In this document: positions 19,304-26,551 of the stretch, piece by piece
Layout: every line of letters starts with the position of its first letter
How positions within the stretch are numbered: position 1 is the first letter of the stretch
NCBI RefSeq assembly: GCF_028290785.1
Contig: NZ_JAQGJD010000186.1
Location: forward strand, 1-33,469
Direction: 5' to 3'
Source of the DNA: Tardiphaga sp.
GTDB lineage: Bacteria > Pseudomonadota > Alphaproteobacteria > Rhizobiales > Xanthobacteraceae
Length of the DNA stretch: 33,469 nucleotides
Notes under the pieces: model-generated
The model's database searches: none
Seen by the model: only the letters and a program-made list of their open reading frames with translations
What the model was told of the DNA's origin: nothing
Position numbers and translations under genes: made by a program

Positions 19304-19840
19304 TTACGCGCTCAGCGCGTAGGCGTCCTCCACGACATAAGGACCGCCGCCGGTAGAGGCGCGCGACGAGAACAGCACGAAGCGCTGGGCCTTGAAAGTC
19401 TTGGTCGGGAAATAGCCGCGCACCGAGAGATAGTCCGCGACGTCCTGGTTGGAGGCGTCGCGCAGCCGCGCGAGCGTCACATGTGGAATGAATTTTCGCC
19501 CTTCCGGATCGAGGCCGCAGCGCCGGATCAGCCGCTCCAGTTCGGCTTGCAATTCGATCAGCGGCCGGCTCGGCACCACCTGGGCGACCACCGCGCGGGG
19601 CTTCTTGCCGCCGAAACTCGACAGCCCCTGCAGCGCAACCTCGAACGGCTTGCGATTGACGCGGTCCAGCAGCGAGGCGATTTCATTCGCCGCGACGCCG
19701 TCGATGTCTCCGATGAAGCGCAGGGTGACGTGATAGTTCTCGGGATCGATCCAGCGGGCGCCGGGGAGGCCACCACGCAAATTGGATAGGGTCTGGCCAA
19801 TCTCGGCCGGTATTTCCAGTCCGGTGAACAAACGCGGCAT
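19304..19840 (-). CDS. thpR: RNA 2',3'-cyclic phosphodiesterase (2'-5' RNA ligase family)
   Basis: 178 residues from ATG 19840, which has a clear GAGGAG site 6 bases upstream. The two HxTx motifs of the 2H phosphoesterase superfamily are H37-V-T-L40 and H120-V-T-L123. MPRLFTGLEIP at the start and FSSRASTGGGPYVV near the end are typical of ThpR/LigT. The enzyme opens 2',3'-cyclic phosphate ends of RNA and can join tRNA halves in vitro. It is followed after 131 bp by the polysaccharide deacetylase gene. A long hairpin lies just upstream of its ribosome site. Confidence 0.93.
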   Translation of the reverse strand: MPRLFTGLEIPAEIGQTLSNLRGGLPGARWIDPENYHVTLRFIGDIDGVAANEIASLLDRVNRKPFEVALQGLSSFGGKKPRAVVAQVVPSRPLIELQAELERLIRRCGLDPEGRKFIPHVTLARLRDASNQDVADYLSVRGYFPTKTFKAQRFVLFSSRASTGGGPYVVEDAYALSA

Positions 19841-19859
19841 AGTCAGCTCCTCAGTGCAG

Positions 19860-19912
19860 GGGCCCGATCTTCGCCGAAAAGTGCAGTACACTTCTCGGCG
19901 AAGATCATGCCC
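19860..19912. repeat. Long hairpin upstream of thpR
   Basis: GATCTTCGCCGA (19866-19877) pairs perfectly with TCGGCGAAGATC (19895-19906). Inside this, AAGTG/CACTT pair across a CAGTA loop. Outside it, GGGC and GCCC extend the stem past a two-base mismatch. It resembles, from memory, the dispersed Rhizobiales hairpin containing GCATGATCTT, so it is probably a repeat element. On the minus strand it is in the thpR leader. Confidence 0.7.
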
Positions 19913-19923
19913 GAACAAAAGGG

Positions 19924-19952
19924 CCGGTGACGAATCACCGATAGCTTTTTTT
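19924..19952 (+). terminator. Terminator-like hairpin with T7 tract
   Basis: CGGTGA (19925-19930) and TCACCG (19935-19940) pair around CGAA, followed after ATAGC by seven T. It points along the + strand, where no gene lies upstream, because thpR and tesA are both on the minus strand. It could end an unannotated RNA or protect against read-through. Confidence 0.4.
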
Positions 19953-20044
19953 AGCTCAGTTATGTGACTCTGCGAAGCAGCCGACGCCGGGGACAGACAA
20001 AGGTTCCGGGATAATCCGATGTTAAGGTTGAGACTGCCGTTTTT

Positions 20045-20755
20045 TCAACTGGGTTGCCTAGCCAGCGTGCTCAAAAATGCCTCGACGCTGGGCAGGATGT
20101 TCTTCACCACGATATCGACGCCCTCCGCCGTCGGGTGCATGCCGTCCGGCAGCGCAAGCGCTGTGTTACCAGCAACGCCCTCAAGGAAGAACGGATACAG
20201 CGGCACGCCGAACTCTTTGGCGAGATCCGGATAGATCGAATTGAATTTTTGCGCATAGTCGGGCCCGTAGTTCGGCGGCGCCAGCATGCCGCACAGCAGC
20301 ACCGCGATCTTGCGGGCCTGCAGCCGCTTGATGATCTCGGTCAGCGCGGCACGCGGCACCTTCGGGTCGGTGCCGCGCAGGGCATCGTTGGCGCCGAGCT
20401 CGAGGATTACACCCTGGGTGCCCTCCGGGACGGACCAGTCGAGCCGGCCGAGGCCGCCGGACGTGGTATCGCCGGACACCCCGGCGTTGATCATCTCGAC
20501 CGCTATGCCCTTGTCGTTGAGGGCCTTCTGCAAGCGCACCGGAAAGGCCGCCGGCGCCGGCAAGCCGTAGCCCGCGCTCAGCGAGTCGCCGAGCACCACC
20601 AGCTTGACCGGCCCGGCTACCCCGGCCTGCGCCGCCGCGGGCGCGATCTGCAACGTCAGCGTTAACCCGGCAATCATCAGGCACATAAACGTGCGCAGCC
20701 ACCCCTCGACCGCCGCAAAGGAAGTGCCATATGAAGCCTGCATGGATACTTTCAT
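20045..20755 (-). CDS. tesA: Arylesterase / TesA-like GDSL (SGNH) hydrolase
   Basis: 236 residues from ATG 20755. The SGNH blocks are GDS at 56-58 (nucleophile S58), the conserved glycine in GVSGDTTSGG, GAND at 121-124 and the D204/H207 pair in DGMHP. A hydrophobic stretch FMCLMIAGLTLTLQIAPAAAQA at 23-44 is a signal peptide, so the enzyme is probably periplasmic, like thioesterase I/lysophospholipase L1. ATG 20755 has a GAGG site five bases upstream; ATG 20743 and 20686 are alternatives. With 20755 the gene overlaps the divergent ABC gene by 14 bases. This tesA next to ybbA-ybbP order also occurs in E. coli. Confidence 0.9.
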   Translation of the reverse strand: MKVSMQASYGTSFAAVEGWLRTFMCLMIAGLTLTLQIAPAAAQAGVAGPVKLVVLGDSLSAGYGLPAPAAFPVRLQKALNDKGIAVEMINAGVSGDTTSGGLGRLDWSVPEGTQGVILELGANDALRGTDPKVPRAALTEIIKRLQARKIAVLLCGMLAPPNYGPDYAQKFNSIYPDLAKEFGVPLYPFFLEGVAGNTALALPDGMHPTAEGVDIVVKNILPSVEAFLSTLARQPS

Positions 20756-21452
20756 AGAAGCCTCATCATCGGCCGGCGTCGCGCCGGACACCATTTCCAT
20801 CTCGAAGCTCAACCTCTCGCTCGGCAGCGGTGCGGCACGCGTGCATATCCTCAAGGATATCAGCCTGCGCGTGGGCCCCGGCGAAGCGATCGGGCTGATC
20901 GGTCCGTCAGGTTCGGGCAAATCCACGCTGCTGATGGTGATGGCGGGGCTGGAACGTCCTGACAGCGGAGAGGTGGTGGTCAATGGCACCTCTTTCAATG
21001 ACCTCGACGAGGACGGCCTCGCACGGTTTCGTGGCCGCCATGTCGGCATCGTCTTCCAGTCCTTCCATTTGATCCCGACCATGACCGCGCTGGAAAACGT
21101 CGCGGTGCCGCTGGAACTGGCCGGACGTTCGGACGCCATGGCGCGCGCGACGCGCGAGCTGGAAGCAGTCGGGCTGGGCGCCCGGCTGCATCACTACCCC
21201 ACGCAATTGTCCGGCGGCGAGCAGCAGCGCGTGGCGCTGGCTCGCGCCCTGGCGCCGGATCCGGCGATTCTCGTCGCCGACGAGCCGACCGGCAATCTCG
21301 ATGAAGCCACCGGCAGCCAGATCGTGGATCTGTTGTTCGCGCAGCATGCCGAGCGCGGCATGACGCTGGTGCTGGTAACCCACGACAATACGCTGGCGCA
21401 GCGCTGCGACCGCGTGGTGCGGCTGCGCTCCGGCCATATCGAGACGGTCTGA
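20742..21452 (+). CDS. ybbA: ABC transporter ATP-binding protein, YbbA/LolD-like
   Basis: 236 residues. Walker A GPSGSGKST is at 54-62, the signature LSGGEQQR at 156-163 and Walker B with D180-E181 in ILVADEPTGNLD. The family style (LERPDSGEVVVNGT, GIVFQSFHLIPTMTALENV, LDEATG) is that of MacB/LolD-type ATPases that work with FtsX-like permeases. It is followed after 3 bases by the permease. The pair probably acts mechanically on a periplasmic or membrane substrate rather than as a classical importer. The start is ATG 20742, which gives the family's usual short N-terminal extension. Confidence 0.93.
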   Translation: MDTFIEASSSAGVAPDTISISKLNLSLGSGAARVHILKDISLRVGPGEAIGLIGPSGSGKSTLLMVMAGLERPDSGEVVVNGTSFNDLDEDGLARFRGRHVGIVFQSFHLIPTMTALENVAVPLELAGRSDAMARATRELEAVGLGARLHHYPTQLSGGEQQRVALARALAPDPAILVADEPTGNLDEATGSQIVDLLFAQHAERGMTLVLVTHDNTLAQRCDRVVRLRSGHIETV

Positions 21453-21455
21453 TCC

Positions 21456-24026
21456 ATGACCGTCATCTCCGAGACCATTCCGACCAGCCGCGGTCCGTCG
21501 CTGGCGTTCCGCTATGCGCTGCGCGAGATGCGCGGCGGCTTGCGCGGCTTCTATGTCTTCATTGCCTGTATCGCACTCGGCGTGATGGCGATCGCCGGGG
21601 TCGGCTCGGTCGCAGCCTCCCTCAGCGAAGGCCTGGCGCGCGAGGGCCGTACCTTGCTCGGCGGCGATGCCGCATTCTCGCTGATGCAGCGCGAGGCCAA
21701 GCCGGAAGAACTGGCGTTCCTGCGTTCGCGTGGCCAGGTTTCCACCGCCGCGACCCTGCGCGGGATGGCACGGGCTTCCGATGGACGGCTGGCGCTGGTC
21801 GAGATCAAGGCGGTGGACAATAGCTATCCGATGCTCGGCAAGCTGACCTTGAAGCCGGAGATGCCGGTCGGCGATCTGCTGGCCGAGCGCGATGGCGCCT
21901 TTGGCGCGGCGACCGATTCGGTCTTGCTGGCCCGCCTCGATCTCAAGCTCGGCGACCGCATCACGGTCGGCAGCGCCACCTTCCAGATTCGCAGCGTGGT
22001 GGACGCCGAGCCGGATAAGCTCGCCGGCGGCGTCGGCTTTGCGCCGCGGTTCCTCGCCAGCGAGGACGCCCTGCGCGCAACCAAGCTGCTGCAGCCCGGC
22101 AGTCTGGTGCGCTGGATCTATCGGGTCCGGTTGCCGGACAGCGCCGCCAACGATCGCGCCGCGGGCACGCTGGCGGACGATTCACGAAAAGCCCTGCCGC
22201 AGGCCGGTTGGGAAATCCGCACCCGTGACAATGCGTCGCCGCAGCTCGAACGCACCATCACCCGCTTCACCCAGTTCCTGACCCTGGTCGGTCTCGCCGC
22301 GCTGCTGGTCGGCGGCGTCGGCGTTGCCAATGCCGTGAAGAGCCACATCGACCGCCGCCGCGACGTGATCGCCGCGCTGAAGGCGCTCGGCGCCACCGGC
22401 CGGGACGTGTTCGCAATCTACCTGACCCAGGTGCTGGTGCTGGCCGTGATCGGTTCGCTGATCGGCCTCGTGCTTGGCGCCGGGCTGCCGTTCGTCATTG
22501 TCGGCCTGTTCGGCAACCTGCTGCCGTTGCCGGTGGTGCCGGCGCTGCATTCCGGCGAACTGGCGCTGTCGCTATTGTATGGCCTGCTGACGGCGCTGGC
22601 GTTCGGGCTGTGGCCGTTGGCGCGGGTTCACGACGTGCCGGTGGCAGCCTTGTTCCGCGATGAGGTGTCCGGCGAAACTCACCGGCCCAAACTGCGCTAC
22701 CTGGTCTGGATGGCGCTGGTGATCGCGCTGCTGATCGCCGTGGTGGTGGGGCTCGCTTATGACAAGCGCGTCGCGGCGGTATTCGTGGTGTCGTCTATGT
22801 TGGTGTTCGCGCTGCTGCGCGGCATCGCTTCGGCACTGATGGCGTCCGCGAGGCGCCTGCCGCGACCGGACATGACCATGCTGCGGCTCGCTATCGCCAA
22901 CATCTACCGGCCGGGCGCGCTGACGCCGTCGGTGGTGATGTCGCTCGGGCTCGGTCTGACCGTGCTGGTCACCATCACCCAGATCGACGGCAATCTGCGG
23001 CGCCAGTTCATGGCAGCGTTGCCGGACAAGGCACCGTCGTTCTACTTCATCGATATTCCCTCTACAGAAGCGGATCGCTTCGGCGCGTTCCTGAAGGAAA
23101 AGGCGCCGCAATCCACCGTCGAGGACGTGCCGATGCTGCGCGGCCGGATCATTTCCGCGCGCGGCGTCAAGGCCGAGGACCTCAAGCCATCGTCGGATGC
23201 CGAATGGGTGCTGCAGAGCGACCGCGGCCTCAGCTACACCAACCAGGTTCCTGCCGGTTCGAAGCTGGTCGAGGGCGAATGGTGGGCGCCGGATTACAGT
23301 GGCCCGCCGCTGGTGTCGTTCGAGAAGAAGCTCGCAGACGGGCTCGGGCTGAAGCTCGGCGACGACGTGGTGGTCAACGTGCTCGGCCGCGACATTTCAG
23401 CGAAAATCTCCAACATGCGCACCGTGGACTGGCAGAGCCTGGGTATCAATTTCGTGCTGGTGTTTTCGCCCAACACGTTTCGCGGGGCGCCGCACACCCA
23501 CATCGCCACCCTGACCGAAGCCCATTCCGATCCTTCCGGCGATGCCGCCCTGGTCAAGGCGGTCGCGGACGCCTTCCCGATGATCACCAGCGTGCGGGTC
23601 CGCGAGGCCCTCGACACCATCGGCACCGTGGTCACCAACCTGGTGCTGGCGATCCGCGGCGCCAGCGCGGTGACCTTGTTGTCCGCCATCCTGGTGCTCG
23701 GCGGGGCGCTGGCCGCCGGCCATCGCCACCGGGTCTATGACGCGGTGATCCTGAAGACGCTGGGGGCGACACGGGCGCGGCTGCTGGGCGCCTATGCGCT
23801 GGAATACCTGATGATCGGCTTCGCCACAGCGGTGTTCGGCGTGTTGGCGGGTTCGGTCGCGGCCTGGTTGATCGTAACCCGGCTGATGACCCTGAGCTTC
23901 ATCTGGCAGGCCGGCAGCTCGGCGGGCGTCGTGCTGGCCGCGCTTATTGTCACAGTGGGGCTGGGCCTGGCGGGCACGCTGGTGGCCCTGAACCAGAAGC
24001 CGGCGACCGTATTGCGGAATTTGTGA
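21456..24026 (+). CDS. ybbP: ABC transporter permease, YbbP family (FtsX-like)
   Basis: 856 residues, the size of YbbP. A first membrane helix at about 31-52 is followed by a large periplasmic domain (about 55-265), then groups of helices around 270-460, a second periplasmic region (about 510-720) and a final FtsX-type four-helix group ending at the C-terminus. Two FtsX domains are recognisable: FTQFLTLVGLAALLVGGVGVANAV with RRRDVIAALKALGAT, and ILVLGGALAAGHRHRVYDAV with LKTLGATRARLLGAYALEY. In such systems the ATPase drives movements of the periplasmic parts. The substrate is unknown; the TesA neighbour suggests lipid or lysophospholipid handling, which is only an inference. Confidence 0.92.
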   Translation: MTVISETIPTSRGPSLAFRYALREMRGGLRGFYVFIACIALGVMAIAGVGSVAASLSEGLAREGRTLLGGDAAFSLMQREAKPEELAFLRSRGQVSTAATLRGMARASDGRLALVEIKAVDNSYPMLGKLTLKPEMPVGDLLAERDGAFGAATDSVLLARLDLKLGDRITVGSATFQIRSVVDAEPDKLAGGVGFAPRFLASEDALRATKLLQPGSLVRWIYRVRLPDSAANDRAAGTLADDSRKALPQAGWEIRTRDNASPQLERTITRFTQFLTLVGLAALLVGGVGVANAVKSHIDRRRDVIAALKALGATGRDVFAIYLTQVLVLAVIGSLIGLVLGAGLPFVIVGLFGNLLPLPVVPALHSGELALSLLYGLLTALAFGLWPLARVHDVPVAALFRDEVSGETHRPKLRYLVWMALVIALLIAVVVGLAYDKRVAAVFVVSSMLVFALLRGIASALMASARRLPRPDMTMLRLAIANIYRPGALTPSVVMSLGLGLTVLVTITQIDGNLRRQFMAALPDKAPSFYFIDIPSTEADRFGAFLKEKAPQSTVEDVPMLRGRIISARGVKAEDLKPSSDAEWVLQSDRGLSYTNQVPAGSKLVEGEWWAPDYSGPPLVSFEKKLADGLGLKLGDDVVVNVLGRDISAKISNMRTVDWQSLGINFVLVFSPNTFRGAPHTHIATLTEAHSDPSGDAALVKAVADAFPMITSVRVREALDTIGTVVTNLVLAIRGASAVTLLSAILVLGGALAAGHRHRVYDAVILKTLGATRARLLGAYALEYLMIGFATAVFGVLAGSVAAWLIVTRLMTLSFIWQAGSSAGVVLAALIVTVGLGLAGTLVALNQKPATVLRNL

Positions 24027-24153
24027 CCGGTTTTGGCACGAATGACGGTCTTGGCGGGCGATTCGCCGAAAAAGCGGGAGGCCCCAATGCGCCCGCAGGT
24101 TGGCTAGTCCACCGACCACACGCCATGGAGCGACATTCCGCCACGCGTGGAAG

Positions 24154-24182
24154 CTTGCAGCGAGTGTGTTAGTTTACCACAT
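24154..24182 (+). promoter_or_regulatory. Candidate heat-shock (RpoH) promoter of the BI-1 gene
   Basis: CTTGCA, then 17 bases, then CCACAT. This matches the alphaproteobacterial sigma-32 pattern (CTTGAA-N17-CCANAT) at all but one base. It would start RNA near 24189, leaving a leader of about 120 bases before ATG 24310. Confidence 0.42.
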
Positions 24183-24189
24183 ACCCTCT

Positions 24190-24309
24190 GGGTCAGAGGT
24201 TGGCGCGCATGACACCGAATTAATGGCAGCGCGCGCCGGTTTCTGGGATAGATTTCGTACCGGCGGCGCAAACCCTTTGCGTTCAGCCGGACAACACAGG
24301 ATTTCGACC
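24190..24309 (+). ncRNA. Candidate structured leader, ybhL-type
   Basis: Two perfect hairpins occur in the leader: GCCGGT/ACCGGC at 24235-24264 with an 18-base loop, and CGCAAA-CCC-TTTGCG at 24267-24281. A conserved RNA called the ybhL motif is known from leaders of this gene family in Rhizobiales, but I recall only its context, not its consensus. The position fits; the match itself is not shown. Confidence 0.35.
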
Positions 24310-25098
24310 ATGTCGGACTTCGATCGTAATTTTGCTTCTCCCTTCGGCCGGGTCGCCGGACGCGACGCGGCGGCCGTGGATGCCGGGCTGCGCTCCTACA
24401 TGCTCCGCATCTACAATTACATGTCGATCGGCCTCGCCATCACCGGCCTCGCCGCCCTCGGCGTCTATATGGCGGCCGTGACCACGGATCCGTCGGGCGC
24501 CGCGGCCCGGATCGGCAGCTCGTATCTGACTCCGTTCGGCTATGCGATGTTCGTGAGCCCGCTGAAGTGGGTGTTCATGCTGGCGCCGCTGGCGATGGTG
24601 TTCGCCATCTCGTTCGGCATCAACCGCCTGAAGCCGGCCACCGCGCAGTTGCTGTTCTGGGCCTTCGCGGCTCTGATGGGCATCTCGCTGTCGTCGATCT
24701 TCCTGGTGTACACGCACACCTCGATCACCCGGGTGTTCTTCATCACCGCGGCCTCGTTCGGTGCGTTGAGCCTGTACGGCTACACCACCAAGCGTGACAT
24801 GACGGGCATGGGCTCGTTCCTGATCATGGGCCTGTTCGGCATCATCATCGCGAGCGTGGTCAACATCTTCGTCGCGAGCTCGATGCTGCAGTTCATCGTT
24901 TCGGTGGTCGGCGTGCTGATCTTCGCGGGCCTCACCGCCTACGATACCCAGCGCCTGAAGAACGACTACATCTACGGCTACGCCTCCCAGGGTGGCGACG
25001 TAGCGGAACGTGCGGCCATCACCGGCGCGCTGTCGTTGTACCTGAACTTCATCAACCTGTTCACGCTGCTGCTGCAGCTGCTCGGACAGAGAGAGTAA
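24310..25098 (+). CDS. ybhL: Bax inhibitor-1/YccA family membrane protein (YbhL-like)
   Basis: 262 residues with about seven membrane helices (about 35-56, 81-102, 112-132, 137-155, 170-190, 195-215 and 245-260). The family signature is the ending GALSLYLNFINLFTLLLQLLG and the YDTQRLK segment after the sixth helix. BI-1 proteins form pH-sensitive calcium-leak channels in crystal studies, and bacterial YccA restrains FtsH protease; the role here is inferred. A CAGGAT ribosome site precedes ATG 24310. The upstream in-frame extension to 24100 is leader. A strong terminator follows. Confidence 0.92.
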   Translation: MSDFDRNFASPFGRVAGRDAAAVDAGLRSYMLRIYNYMSIGLAITGLAALGVYMAAVTTDPSGAAARIGSSYLTPFGYAMFVSPLKWVFMLAPLAMVFAISFGINRLKPATAQLLFWAFAALMGISLSSIFLVYTHTSITRVFFITAASFGALSLYGYTTKRDMTGMGSFLIMGLFGIIIASVVNIFVASSMLQFIVSVVGVLIFAGLTAYDTQRLKNDYIYGYASQGGDVAERAAITGALSLYLNFINLFTLLLQLLGQRE

Positions 25099-25133
25099 CC
25101 TTCGGGTTTGCTCGATAATTTCAAGATTATACG

Positions 25134-25166
25134 AAGCCCCGGCCTTGCGGCCGGGGCTTTTCTTTT
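25134..25166 (+). terminator. Intrinsic terminator of the BI-1 gene
   Basis: AAGCCCCGGCC (25134-25144) pairs perfectly with GGCCGGGGCTT (25149-25159) around TTGC, followed by TTCTTTT. It is 36 bases after the stop codon. Confidence 0.93.
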
Positions 25167-25193
25167 GCCGCCGGTAAAATTAGGCTCGGTGGC

Positions 25194-25736
25194 ATGTCCG
25201 AGATTGAAATCAGGCCTGCCGGCCCCGCCGACCTTCCCGCGATCACCGCGATCTATGGCGAAGCCGTGCAGTTCGGCACCGCGACCTTCGAGCTGATCCC
25301 GCCGGATCTGCCGGAGATGACGCGGCGCTTCGGAGAGCTGACGTCGGCCGGCTTCCCCTGGCTGGTGGGGCTGCTCGATGGCCGCGTCGTCGGCTACGCT
25401 TATGCATCGCTGTACCGGACCCGGCCGGCCTATCGCTTCACCGTGGAGAATGCGATCTACCTGGCACCGGAGAGCCATCGCCGCGGCATCGGCACCCGGC
25501 TGCTGCAGCGGCTGATCGACGATTGCGAGACGCTCGGCTTTCGCCAGATCATTGCGGTGATAGGGGATTCCGCCAATGCCGGTTCGATCGGCGTCCATAC
25601 CAAGGCGGGATTCCAGATGATCGGCCTGCATCCCGATGTCGGCTACAAGTTCGGCCGCTGGCTCGATATCGTGATGATGCAGCGGGCGCTCGGCGGTGGC
25701 GGGCGGACGTTGCCGGACAAGGACCCCGGCACGTAA
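25194..25736 (+). CDS. GNAT N-acetyltransferase, PAT/MnaT type
   Basis: 180 residues. The GNAT fold is shown by IEIRPAGPADLPAITAIY at the start, the AcCoA-binding RRGIGT (96-101) and GSIGVHTKAGFQMIG near the C-terminus. YRTRPAYRFTVENAIYL (74-90) is the hallmark of the phosphinothricin acetyltransferase/MnaT (YncA) branch, which acetylates amino-acid-like molecules such as methionine sulfoximine. The true substrate is unknown, and a chromosomal copy of this sort is usually not a dedicated resistance gene. It begins after the BI-1 terminator and so probably has its own promoter. The ribosome site is weak. Confidence 0.9.
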   Translation: MSEIEIRPAGPADLPAITAIYGEAVQFGTATFELIPPDLPEMTRRFGELTSAGFPWLVGLLDGRVVGYAYASLYRTRPAYRFTVENAIYLAPESHRRGIGTRLLQRLIDDCETLGFRQIIAVIGDSANAGSIGVHTKAGFQMIGLHPDVGYKFGRWLDIVMMQRALGGGGRTLPDKDPGT

Positions 25737-25743
25737 CGATCCG

Positions 25744-26103
25744 CTACACCACCGCCAGCTTGCGGTCGATCGCCAGCAGCACGCGGTCGAGCTCGTGGCC
25801 GCGGCGCAGGATCAGGCCGCTGGCGGAGATCACGCTGTAGATGCCCTGCTTGCGCGCCAGTCGCGGATCTTTTTCGATGCGATAGATCGGCACTTCCGAG
25901 GTGCGGCGGAATACCGAAAACACCGCGCGGTCTTTCAGGAAGTCGATTGCGTAGTCGCGCCACTCACCGTCGGAAACCATGCGGCCATACAGGTTGAGAA
26001 TGCGGTTGAGTTCGAGGCGGTTGAAGGTGACGACAGGGGCGGTCGCGTTGCGCTCCGCCCCGCGGCTCTCGCCGGGATCCATATCCCCTGATATCGAACT
26101 CAT
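25744..26103 (-). CDS. DUF2794 domain-containing protein
   Basis: 119 residues, a small soluble protein widespread in Alphaproteobacteria and of unknown function. The recognisable core is VTFNRLELNRILNLYGRMVS, then EWRDYAIDFLKDRAVFSVFRR and PIYRIEKDPRLARKQG, with no membrane segment. AGGAGG seven bases upstream of ATG 26103 fixes the start. It converges with the acetyltransferase gene (7 bases between stops). Confidence 0.88.
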   Translation of the reverse strand: MSSISGDMDPGESRGAERNATAPVVTFNRLELNRILNLYGRMVSDGEWRDYAIDFLKDRAVFSVFRRTSEVPIYRIEKDPRLARKQGIYSVISASGLILRRGHELDRVLLAIDRKLAVV

Positions 26104-26197
26104 GCAGCGCCTCCTGTCACATATCCCACATGATTGCGCCGTCCGAGGCGCTCCGCAAGAGGCGACGCTGCAGGTGATACCGAGAGGTAGAAATATG

Positions 26198-26226
26198 CTG
26201 TCACGGGATCGTTAGACGAATCTTAT
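26198..26226 (+). promoter_or_regulatory. Candidate promoter of the ncRNA at 26233
   Basis: CTGTCA and TCTTAT, each matching four of six consensus bases, are separated by 17 bases. Transcription would begin near 26233. Confidence 0.4.
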
Positions 26227-26232
26227 TGCCGA

Positions 26233-26408
26233 CAAATTTCCGCCCATCGGGTGCCCTTGTGGGATGCCACAACGAGATACTGCGACGGGCCCGGTTCTTC
26301 CGGTCTCGGATTCCTCAGCCCCCAGCCCCCCGGGGTCGTTGGGATCGGGCCTGCCGCAGTAATTAAGTAATCCCCACTGGGCCAACGCAAGTTGGTCCTT
26401 TTCTTTTT
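26233..26408 (+). ncRNA. Candidate structured non-coding RNA
   Basis: The segment has no plausible coding frame on the + strand but several RNA features in order. TTGTGG-GATG-CCACAA (26257-26272) is a perfect hairpin. TACTGCGACGGGCCCG (26278-26293) pairs with CGGGCCTGCCGCAGTA (26346-26361) as a 16-bp stem with one A-C mismatch and one G-U pair. Its 52-base loop holds a small CCGG/CCGG hairpin and a C-rich stretch. A linker and an intrinsic terminator (26379-26408) follow. A promoter-like pair lies just upstream. I do not recognise a known family: 6S RNA was considered but the usual neighbours are missing, and no SRP or tmRNA signature is present. The exact ends are estimates. Confidence 0.55.
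26379..26408 (+). terminator. Intrinsic terminator of the candidate ncRNA
   Basis: GGGCCAAC pairs with GTTGGTCC (one G-U) around a GCAA tetraloop and is followed by TTTTCTTTTT. It is oriented on the + strand, between two minus-strand genes, so it serves neither of them. Confidence 0.8.
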
Positions 26409-26419
26409 GGGACGGGCTT

Positions 26420-26537
26420 TGTCATTCCCGGGCGCGAGCAGCGCTAGCTGCGAGCGAACCCGGAATCCCGATATGCTCAAAACATTTCTGGATTCCGGAT
26501 CTGCGGCTGCGCCGACTTAGCGCGTCCCGGAATGACA
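26420..26537. repeat. REP-like element, copy B
   Basis: It starts TGTCATTCCCGGG and ends TCCCGGAATGACA as imperfect inverted ends. It is related to the element at 10199-10351 but shorter, and lacks the 20-base inner palindrome. It lies directly after the ncRNA terminator and before the DUF1223 stop. Confidence 0.75.
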
Positions 26538-26551
26538 GTCTCAATCGGAAA

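Noticed and set aside
25194..25736. Phosphinothricin (herbicide) resistance gene
   Set aside because: It is of the PAT/MnaT branch, but such genes are common in chromosomes and act on amino acid derivatives; nothing here points to a resistance or biosynthetic cluster.
26233..26408. 6S RNA, SRP RNA or tmRNA as the identity of the candidate RNA
   Set aside because: The usual 6S neighbours (zapA, ygfA) are missing, I cannot identify the long-bubble layout with confidence, and the SRP GGAAGGAAGCAG-type core or tRNA-like ends of tmRNA are not seen.
26223..26480. 85-codon minus-strand frame covering the ncRNA and repeat B
   Set aside because: It runs through the repeat and the terminator hairpin, has no good ribosome site, and resembles no family. 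The RNA structure explains the region better.
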